64,000 nucleotides of DNA, from contig CAYGHE010000004.1 of NCBI GenBank assembly GCA_964349805.1, positions 3,198 through 67,197 on the forward strand, written 5' to 3'. Origin of the DNA: CAYGHE01 sp964349805. GTDB taxonomy: Bacteria; Patescibacteriota; Saccharimonadia; Saccharimonadales; Saccharimonadaceae. Each line of letters starts with the position of its first letter. The first letter of the stretch is position 1. The notes under the pieces were generated by a model. That model had not been told where the DNA came from, did no database searches, and was given only the letters and a program-made list of their open reading frames with translations. A program made the position numbers and the translations under genes. Below are positions 50,667-57,420 of this stretch, piece after piece.

Positions 50667-52601
50667 ATTCAACCGGTTGAATTAACTCGTTTCTGGCATC
50701 GCCGCATATGCGAGGCTAGTTTTCTAGCCGCAGGTTCGGTTGTCGGCCTTTATATTTGGTTATTGTTAAATCCGGCGAATACTCAGGCGCTTCCTGAGAT
50801 TACACTAGTAACAGTAGTTCCTGCCGCCTTAGTAGTGATCTTGTCTTTTGTTTTTTACCTATGGGCCCCTCAAAAAGTTATAATACCCTCCGCTATATCT
50901 CTATACTATTTGTTAACAATCGCGATAGGTGCTTCTATTTTTGAATCAGGCGGTATTAATTCGTCCTTGCTAATATTCTGGCCGCTTATAGCACTATCCG
51001 CAAACGTTTTCGGACTCTTGGGGCTTTTGCCAGCATTAATCGCTCCAGCAGCGCTAGGTGCGTTTTATTATATTGACGACTCATTTTCAGTTGAAGTGGC
51101 CCTGACGATAGCCATAGGGGGGTTACTGCCCCTGATAATAAGCCTGTTACTTTGGAATAGAAAGTCAGATAACGAGCAGACGGGCAGTGACAAAAATTAT
51201 CGTAACTTAGCGTCAGAGCTTAGTGAAGTAGCTAATAAATCAGAGGTTGTGATTAATGCTATTGGCGATGGCGTAGTAGCAATCGATGCTATGGGTATTA
51301 TCCAGCTTATTAACCCGGCGGCGCAGCGTATTATCGGATGGGGCAAGCAAGACGCCTTAGCCTTGAATTATAAATCCGTATTGAAGCTGGTGAATCAGGC
51401 TAATGAGGCCTTAGAGGACGACACCAACCCCATACAGCAAGCCCTAAACACTAATCAGCAGATTCGTACTAACGACCTGACTCTTTTAACTCACAGTGGT
51501 AAAAAATTAATGATATCACTGGTAGCTTCGCCAGTTGGTGAGGTAGGGTCTGGTGTTATTACAGTGTTTAGGGATATCACCAAAGAAAAAGCCGAAGAGA
51601 GAGAACAAGCTGAGTTTATCAGCACAGCCAGCCATGAAATGCGCACGCCGGTTGCTTCAATAGAAGGATACCTAGGGTTAGCTCTTAATCCCTCAACCGC
51701 TCAAGTAGACGATAGAGCGCGTGAGTTTATTGTAAAGGCCCAAGAATCAAGCCAACACTTGGGTAGGCTTTTCCAAGATCTTTTGGATATTTCAAAAGTC
51801 GAGGACAAGCGGTTGTCTAATAAGCCGAAAGTAATCGATTTAACCGTCTTTACCGGTGATGTAGTAGAAGGGCTTCGACCAAAGGCCGTAAACAAGAATC
51901 TCAAATTAACCTACAAGCCAATACCCGCTGATACTGGTGCAAAGCGTTTAGCCCCTGTATATTTCGTCAATCTCGATAATGACCACGTCAGAGAGGTTTT
52001 GGATAATTTGGTAGACAACGCTATCAAATACACGCCCAATGGAGAAGTAGTTGTTGATGTTAATGGTGACGACGACCATGTAACTATCAGTATCAAAGAT
52101 ACCGGTATAGGTATCCCTGTCGAGGACATACCTCACTTATTCCAAAAATTTTACCGCGTTGACAACAAAGACACTCGCGAAATTGGCGGCACGGGCTTGG
52201 GACTATTCTTGTGTCGCAGATTGGTAGAAACCATGGGTGGTCGTATATGGGTAGAGAGCTCTTATGGCAAGGGGAGTACTTTTTACGTTGAGTTCCCAAG
52301 AATAAGCAACCAAGAAGCCGAAGATTTGCAGAGACAAGAGGCCATTAAAGCCCAAAAACAGCAAGAACAAGCTCAAATCGCCCAAGCTTCGCCAGCCGTA
52401 GAACCTGCAGTTCCAACCCCACAAACAGTTAGTGCACCCGGACCAGATGCCCCTAAAGCTGTCCCGCGCACTGAAACATTAACTCCTGAACAAATAAAAG
52501 CCTATGCCGCCAAACAACAGGCTCTAGCCGAAAGCCAAGCAGCCATTAGACAAGGAGCTTCCGTATCTATCCCAGAGAGGAAACCGGAGCAAACTGAATG
52601 A
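50667..52601 (+). CDS. Sensor histidine kinase with PAS domain and Pro/Gln-rich tail, non-standard start likely
   Basis: A TTG at 50763 is the first ordinary start, but the frame is open upstream to a stop at 50631 and encodes what looks like real protein, including a further membrane helix (FLAAGSVVGLYIWLLLN). AGGGGG at about 50657-50662 precedes an ATT at 50667, which I take as the likely start; CTG at 50637 is another option. Domains after the N-terminal membrane region (five helices): PAS (NAIGDGVVAIDAMGIIQLINPAA), HisKA with His in STASHEMRTPVASIEGYL, and HATPase with NLVDNAIKYTPNG, IKDTGIGIP, GTGLGLFLC. The last 100 residues are rich in Gln, Ala and Pro. Its partner is encoded 66 nt downstream. 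Confidence 0.85.
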   Translation: MQPVELTRFWHRRICEASFLAAGSVVGLYIWLLLNPANTQALPEITLVTVVPAALVVILSFVFYLWAPQKVIIPSAISLYYLLTIAIGASIFESGGINSSLLIFWPLIALSANVFGLLGLLPALIAPAALGAFYYIDDSFSVEVALTIAIGGLLPLIISLLLWNRKSDNEQTGSDKNYRNLASELSEVANKSEVVINAIGDGVVAIDAMGIIQLINPAAQRIIGWGKQDALALNYKSVLKLVNQANEALEDDTNPIQQALNTNQQIRTNDLTLLTHSGKKLMISLVASPVGEVGSGVITVFRDITKEKAEEREQAEFISTASHEMRTPVASIEGYLGLALNPSTAQVDDRAREFIVKAQESSQHLGRLFQDLLDISKVEDKRLSNKPKVIDLTVFTGDVVEGLRPKAVNKNLKLTYKPIPADTGAKRLAPVYFVNLDNDHVREVLDNLVDNAIKYTPNGEVVVDVNGDDDHVTISIKDTGIGIPVEDIPHLFQKFYRVDNKDTREIGGTGLGLFLCRRLVETMGGRIWVESSYGKGSTFYVEFPRISNQEAEDLQRQEAIKAQKQQEQAQIAQASPAVEPAVPTPQTVSAPGPDAPKAVPRTETLTPEQIKAYAAKQQALAESQAAIRQGASVSIPERKPEQTE

Positions 52602-52667
52602 AAAAACATAGTTTAAACATGAACAGTATAGTATTTTTAGCGACATTTGGTTATAGTGGGGGGTAAT

Positions 52668-53597
52668 ATGACAAAAATTCTTTTAGTTGAAGATGACAAA
52701 AGTTTGCGCGAAATATATGGGGTGCGACTGTCAGCCGAAGGATATGAGATATTATCAGCTGGTGATGGCGAAGAAGCATTGGCTATAGCTTCCAAAGAAC
52801 AGCCAGATTTAGTTATTTGTGATGTAATGATGCCCAAAATCAGTGGTTTTGACGTTTTGGATATTTTGCGATCAACCCCGGCCACAAAAAACATGAAAGT
52901 AATTATGATGACAGCTCTTAGCAGCGAGGATCAACGCGCTAGGGGAGAATCTTTGGGTGCTGATAAATATTTAGTTAAGTCCCAAGTGGGTATCGAAGAT
53001 GTTATTCGAACCGTACATGAAGTATTAGAGGACGCTCCGATTGCTCCAGGCGCTCCTGCGTCAGCCCCCACTGCTCCAGCACCTCAACCTGATACCGTTC
53101 CTGCTCCAACAGCACCTACCGAACCTAGTCCTGTTCCAGAGCCAGCCCAAGAGCCAGAGCAACCCTTACCACCACCTGTTGCCAGCACTCCTGCTGCGCC
53201 CGCCGCTCCTCAACCCGCACCAGTACCAGAGCCTGTTATTGAACCTGTAATTCCACCGATTCCAACACCACCAGTGCCACCAGTCGAGACTCCAGTAGTA
53301 AACGAACCTTTACCGCAACCGACAGCTCCTTTTTCTTCTCCTGCGCCTGAATCGCTTGGCACCCAAGTAGCAGATAATGCCCAAGCTGCTCAGCAAGTAC
53401 CAACCCCTCCGCCAACGCCACCACCAGTAGTGCCACCAGCTCCAATATCACCCGCAGGTCCTCAGCAATCCATAGAACCCTTGCCAGCGCCAGCCAATAC
53501 TGATAACGAAGTTGATGACATCGCTAAACGTATCGAGCAAGAACTTAATGGTGCCGCCCCAGATACAACACCGCCACCAACCCCTCCGCCAGCTTAA
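52668..53597 (+). CDS. Response regulator with long proline-rich C-terminal tail
   Basis: 309 residues from the ATG at 52668, which follows a run of six G; an upstream start in the same frame lies before that ribosome-binding site. Residues 1-120 are a full receiver (LLVEDDKSL, Asp in LVICDVMMPKISG, MMTALSS, YLVKSQ). Residues 125-285 are mostly Pro, Ala, Thr, Val and Glu, probably unfolded, and a short acidic helix (DEVDDIAKRIEQELNGA-like) is near the end. There is no DNA-binding domain. The tail may span or bind a partner with short motifs. The kinase upstream has a similar tail. Confidence 0.88.
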   Translation: MTKILLVEDDKSLREIYGVRLSAEGYEILSAGDGEEALAIASKEQPDLVICDVMMPKISGFDVLDILRSTPATKNMKVIMMTALSSEDQRARGESLGADKYLVKSQVGIEDVIRTVHEVLEDAPIAPGAPASAPTAPAPQPDTVPAPTAPTEPSPVPEPAQEPEQPLPPPVASTPAAPAAPQPAPVPEPVIEPVIPPIPTPPVPPVETPVVNEPLPQPTAPFSSPAPESLGTQVADNAQAAQQVPTPPPTPPPVVPPAPISPAGPQQSIEPLPAPANTDNEVDDIAKRIEQELNGAAPDTTPPPTPPPA

Positions 53598-53603
53598 TTC
53601 ATT

Positions 53604-54278
53604 ATGCGTCTTAATAAATATCTCGCCTTGCATTTAGGTATATCTCGTCGTGAAGCCGACGACATTATTGAAATGGGTCGGGCAAAAATCAACGGTGTTA
53701 CCGCAGTTTTAGGATCTCAGGTTAATGATAATGATTTAGTAATTGCAAACAACAAAGAAGTTTCAACTAATACTAAATATCAATATCTCGCTTTACATAA
53801 ACCTATAGGATATGTCTGTTCAAGACGCAGGCAAGGGGATACGCCAACTATTTATGAGCTACTGCCTCAGAATCTTCACGACTTAAAAACCGTTGGTAGA
53901 CTAGATAAAAACAGTAGTGGCCTGATTCTCTTGACTAATGACGGTGACTTCGCCTATCAGATGACTCACCCGAAATTTGCCAAAGTAAAGATATATAAGG
54001 TAAAACTAGATAAAGAATTAGAACCTCTGCACCAACAAATGATAAGCGACCACGGTTTGCAATTAGAAGACGGTTTCAGCAAAATAACCCTAGAAAGTGA
54101 TAACGAGCGGGATCGACGATACTGGACGGCCACTATGAAAGAGGGTCGTAACCGCCAAGTTAGACGGACATTCCGAGCACTTGGTTATATCGTAGTACAA
54201 TTGCACCGCACTAATTTTGGTAATTATTCATTAGGTGATATAGAACCCGGCAAGTACGAAGACGTTCTTATGCGCTAG
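53604..54278 (+). CDS. rluB: rRNA pseudouridine synthase, RsuA/RluB family
   Basis: 224 residues. S4 RNA-binding domain at 1-60 (MRLNKYLALHLGISRREADD). The catalytic domain has KPIGYVCS, VGRLDKNSSGLILLTNDG with the catalytic Asp, and the C-terminal EGRNRQVRRTFRALG. It modifies 23S or 16S rRNA in the small-substrate RsuA branch. The RluB name is by closest motif match. It starts 6 nt after the response regulator, so both are probably on one mRNA. Confidence 0.88.
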   Translation: MRLNKYLALHLGISRREADDIIEMGRAKINGVTAVLGSQVNDNDLVIANNKEVSTNTKYQYLALHKPIGYVCSRRRQGDTPTIYELLPQNLHDLKTVGRLDKNSSGLILLTNDGDFAYQMTHPKFAKVKIYKVKLDKELEPLHQQMISDHGLQLEDGFSKITLESDNERDRRYWTATMKEGRNRQVRRTFRALGYIVVQLHRTNFGNYSLGDIEPGKYEDVLMR

Positions 54279-54282
54279 ATGA

Positions 54283-54288
54283 TATAAT
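54283..54288 (+). promoter_or_regulatory. -10 box for leaderless der transcript
   Basis: TATAAT ends 8 nt before the ATG at 54297. Confidence 0.55.
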
Positions 54289-54296
54289 AGATATAA

Positions 54297-55637
54297 ATGA
54301 AAACTAAACTTCCATCAGTAGCTATTATTGGACAGACGAACGTTGGCAAAAGTTCGCTTTTTAACCGTTTAGTGCGTTCAAAACAAGCTATTGTTGCTAG
54401 GGAAGCCGGTACGACCAGAGATAGCGTGATCGGCAGAGTTGAATACAAGGGTCATAATTTTTGGTTAGTAGATACAGCTGGCCTAAAAGACCCCGAAGAT
54501 GAGTTTGAAGCCTCTATCCAGGAACAGATAGAGGACGCTTCTGACGCCGCTGACGTTATCTTGGTGGTGGTTGATGGTACTAAGTACGTAGATGACCAAG
54601 ACCGCTTAGCTGCCAAAAAAGCCTTGAAAAGCAAAAAACCTGCCCTACTGGTAATCAATAAGTCTGACCTAAAAGGCAATTTACCTGACAGCGAGTTTAA
54701 GAAGCTTGGAATCAAAGAAACTATTCGAGCAAGTGCCGAACACAATAATGGCACTAAGGACATCCTAGAGAGCGTCTCAAGGCTAATACCCGCCAAAAGC
54801 GAGGCTGTACCAGACGAAGTCCTTCGCGTAGCGCTAATAGGACGCCCAAATACTGGAAAGAGCCGCTTGTTTAATGCTTTAGCTGGCAAACAACAGGCTT
54901 TGGTAGCCGATAGAGCTGGAACAACCCGGGACGTTAATCGTATTGGTCTGCGTTATAAGATGCGCGATATAGAAATCCTCGACACCGCCGGTATGCGAAA
55001 ACCTGGCAAACAAGAGGTGGGGATTGAAAAATTTAGCGTTCTCCGGGCCTTGCAAGCCATTGAAGAAGCCGATATATGCTTGTTGCTTATGGATGTAGGC
55101 GAACTAAATACTCAATTAGACCAACGACTGGCAGGGATAATCGATGAAGCTGGCAAGGGGATGATTATAGTTATTAGTAAGTGGGACACGGTAGAAGACA
55201 AGGACCCCAAGACGCGTGATCAGATAGCAAAAGACGTCTCTCGATCTTTCCAGTTCACACCATGGGCGCCTCTGTTATTTACTAGTAGTGTAACTGGACA
55301 AAACGTAGCGAGAATATTCGAGCTAGTACTTGAAATCGATAAAAACCGCCGTCAACCGACAAAAACCAGCGTCCTAAATAGCGCCCTCCAAGACAGCATC
55401 CGCCGTCATCCACCGGCCGGACTCAAAAACACTTATCCGAAACTAAAATATATTGTTCAAACAGATACATCTCCGCCTTGGTTCGTGGTATATGGCAGAA
55501 GCTTAAAATTACTTCACTGGAGCTACAAACGTTACTTGGATCGACGGCTACGAGAAGTGTACGACTATACTGGAACCCCTATTAAATTTAGCTTCCGGGA
55601 TGCTACTGATACGCCAAAACCAAAAGGAAAAGAGTAA
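54297..55637 (+). CDS. der: Ribosome-associated GTPase Der (EngA)
   Basis: 446 residues. Two tandem GTPase domains: G1 motifs GQTNVGKSSLF (about 12) and GRPNTGKSRLF (about 183), G3 DTAGLKD and DTAGMRK, G4 NKSD and SKWD. The C-terminal KH-like domain (about 350-446) is present (LKYIVQTDTSPPWFVVYGR). It acts in 50S subunit assembly. pth follows directly. Confidence 0.96.
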   Translation: MKTKLPSVAIIGQTNVGKSSLFNRLVRSKQAIVAREAGTTRDSVIGRVEYKGHNFWLVDTAGLKDPEDEFEASIQEQIEDASDAADVILVVVDGTKYVDDQDRLAAKKALKSKKPALLVINKSDLKGNLPDSEFKKLGIKETIRASAEHNNGTKDILESVSRLIPAKSEAVPDEVLRVALIGRPNTGKSRLFNALAGKQQALVADRAGTTRDVNRIGLRYKMRDIEILDTAGMRKPGKQEVGIEKFSVLRALQAIEEADICLLLMDVGELNTQLDQRLAGIIDEAGKGMIIVISKWDTVEDKDPKTRDQIAKDVSRSFQFTPWAPLLFTSSVTGQNVARIFELVLEIDKNRRQPTKTSVLNSALQDSIRRHPPAGLKNTYPKLKYIVQTDTSPPWFVVYGRSLKLLHWSYKRYLDRRLREVYDYTGTPIKFSFRDATDTPKPKGKE

Positions 55638-56195
55638 ATGAAAATCGTTCTTGCCCAAGGTAATCCTGACAAACAGTATGCAAAAACGCGCCACAACGTA
55701 GGTTTCATGGTCGTTGATGAATTGGCCAAAGAACTAAACGCTCAATGGTCAGAGAAGCCCAAGTTCAAAGCTCTTTTAACAGAGGTTGAATTAAGCGGTC
55801 AAAAGGTTATCTTGGTCAAGCCCAATACCTTTTACAACCAAACGGGTACATCTGCCCGAGCCCTTATTGATTTTTACAAAATTGATGCCGCCAAAGACTT
55901 GTTGGTGGTGCATGACGACTTGTCATTGCCACTAGGAACTATCCGTATTCGCAAGAAGGGTAGTGATGCCGGCAATAATGGCATCAAAAGTGTTATCTCG
56001 CACATCGGCGAGAACTTTGCTCGCATACGTGTCGGTATCAAAGAAGAATCAGAAAAAAAGAGTGATGACGCTAAGTTTGTCCTTAGTCGCTTTAACCGCA
56101 AAGAATCTAAACAGTTTAAAAACGATATCTTGCCTCATGCCGTACAATTCATTAAAGATTTTATAAATAATCAACTAGAAATAACAACCAAATAA
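55638..56195 (+). CDS. pth: Peptidyl-tRNA hydrolase
   Basis: 185 residues. GNPDKQYAKTRHNVGFMVVD (about 8-27) contains the catalytic His of RHNVG. KPNTFYNQTG, VHDDLSLPLG and AGNNGIKSVISHIG are the other conserved blocks. It frees tRNA from peptidyl-tRNA. The ATG touches the der stop, with AAGGAAA as ribosome-binding site. Its stop lies inside the T-run of the terminator shared with the RNA on the other strand. Confidence 0.96.
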   Translation: MKIVLAQGNPDKQYAKTRHNVGFMVVDELAKELNAQWSEKPKFKALLTEVELSGQKVILVKPNTFYNQTGTSARALIDFYKIDAAKDLLVVHDDLSLPLGTIRIRKKGSDAGNNGIKSVISHIGENFARIRVGIKEESEKKSDDAKFVLSRFNRKESKQFKNDILPHAVQFIKDFINNQLEITTK

Positions 56196-56198
56196 AAA

Positions 56199-56231
56199 AG
56201 CGCCAGGTAAGGGTGGGCATCACCTGGCGCT
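56199..56231. terminator. Bidirectional terminator between pth and the minus-strand RNA
   Basis: AGCGCCAGGT (56199-56208) pairs perfectly with ACCTGGCGCT (56222-56231) across a 13-nt loop. On the minus strand it is followed by a run of T (complement of the A-run 56194-56199), a standard intrinsic terminator. On the plus strand ATTTTA follows, so it may also stop pth transcripts. Confidence 0.85.
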
Positions 56232-56457
56232 ATTTTACCCTTTAACCCACCCGAAGGGCTAGCGTAGCTACCTCGTTAATACGCAGGTGCTCGCTGGTTA
56301 AAGGGATTAGTATACATGCAAAGCCTAGTACTCATAAAGAGTTCAAATCTTAAGATGGAGGGTAGTTTACCTTAAGAAAACCTTGCATGTACCCTAACAT
56401 ATAGTTAGAATAGGGGGTATAAGGTGCTTTTGGTCCGTTCTTAAAACGGCCAATCAT
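56199..56457 (-). ncRNA. Putative stand-alone structured RNA, about 260 nt, family unknown
   Basis: The gap between pth and dprA has a minus-strand promoter (56463-56491) and an intrinsic terminator (56199-56231) with no ORF of note between them. Long-range pairing is strong: CCCTTTAACC (56238-56247) pairs with GGTTAAAGGG (56296-56305), and a 9-bp pair links TACATGCAA and TTGCATGTA (about 56312-56320 and 56383-56391). Smaller hairpins lie at CTAAC/GTTAG (about 56393-56407) and GGTCCGTT/AACGGCC (about 56431-56451). I looked for marks of SRP RNA, RNase P RNA, tmRNA and 6S RNA and did not find convincing ones. It could still be a divergent form of one of these, 6S being the least excluded. Confidence 0.6.
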
Positions 56458-56462
56458 CGCTC

Positions 56463-56491
56463 ATATTAGCACGTATTTGACATTAAGTCAA
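56463..56491 (-). promoter_or_regulatory. Promoter of the minus-strand RNA
   Basis: On the minus strand, TTGACT (56491-56486) and TAATAT (56468-56463) with an ideal 17-nt spacer. TTGAC and GTCAA arms also form a short inverted repeat around 56477-56491. Confidence 0.7.
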
Positions 56492-56511
56492 TACTTTTTG
56501 ACACAAAATCC

Positions 56512-57369
56512 ATGAAAATCAACACAATATCACCTCAAGACTATAAGTACCTAAAGGGTATAGAGACTATTGCAAACCCTCCTAAAAAGTTATATTTACG
56601 TGGTGAGTTGCCGCCAGATCGAATACCGAGCGTCGCAATAGTTGGTACGCGTCGGCCCACATCCTACGGCAAAGAAGTAACTTATAAATTAGCTAGCGAT
56701 TTAGCAAGCAGGGGAATAGTGATTGTTAGCGGCCTGGCGCTTGGTGTGGATGGCATAGCCCACAGAGCATCGTTAGACGCCGGCGGAATTACTATAGCGG
56801 TCTTAGCTAACGGCCTAGATAGTATATATCCATCCACTCACGTAAGCTTATCCCGAGATATTTTGTCTAAAGGCGGCGCTCTTATTAGCGAATACCCGCC
56901 AGATACTAGCGCTAGAGATTTTCAATTCCTAGAGCGCAATCGAATAGTTAGCGGGTTAGCTGATGCCGTTATTATTACTGAAGCGGCCTCCAGAAGCGGA
57001 ACATTGTCAACGGCAGCTCACGCCCTAAACCAAGGTAAAGATATTTTCGTAGTCCCTGGCAATATAACCAGCCCACTCTCGGCTGGTTGCAACGCCTTAA
57101 TAAAGCAGGGCGCCCAGCCCTTAACATGCATAGATGATGCATTATCAGTAGTTATACCCGAAGGTCTAGCCTCGCAAGCCGCCCTTCATTTCGGGGCCAC
57201 TCCTTTGGAAAACACTATCATTGAAATCATAAAATCAGGTGTTCGTGATGGCGACGAGATACAACAAAAAGCCGATGTAGATGCTAGTGAATTTTCCACC
57301 ACATTAACTATGATGGAAATTAACGGCATAATCCGAGCCATTGGCGGTAACCAGTGGACGCTCATATAA
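56512..57369 (+). CDS. dprA: DNA processing protein DprA (Smf)
   Basis: 285 residues. The Rossmann-like core has VGTRRPTSYGKEVTYKLA, IVIVSGLALGVDGIAHRA, AVLANGLDSIYP, SEYPP, FLERNRIVSGLADAVIITEA, and GKDIFVVPGNI, all DprA signatures. A C-terminal winged-helix-like domain follows (about 235-285). It loads RecA on incoming single strands in natural transformation. The protein lacks the N-terminal SAM-like extension of some members. topA is about 50 nt downstream. Confidence 0.95.
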   Translation: MKINTISPQDYKYLKGIETIANPPKKLYLRGELPPDRIPSVAIVGTRRPTSYGKEVTYKLASDLASRGIVIVSGLALGVDGIAHRASLDAGGITIAVLANGLDSIYPSTHVSLSRDILSKGGALISEYPPDTSARDFQFLERNRIVSGLADAVIITEAASRSGTLSTAAHALNQGKDIFVVPGNITSPLSAGCNALIKQGAQPLTCIDDALSVVIPEGLASQAALHFGATPLENTIIEIIKSGVRDGDEIQQKADVDASEFSTTLTMMEINGIIRAIGGNQWTLI

Positions 57370-57420
57370 GCAAAGGCGTTTACAAATCATGTAGAGTTGC
57401 GTAGTATGAGGGACTGTATC

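Noticed and set aside
56199..56457. Assignment of the minus-strand RNA to SRP, RNase P or tmRNA
   Set aside because: The GGAAGCAG-type SRP loop, the GAAAGTCC block of RNase P RNA and a tRNA-like end with resume frame of tmRNA were not found.
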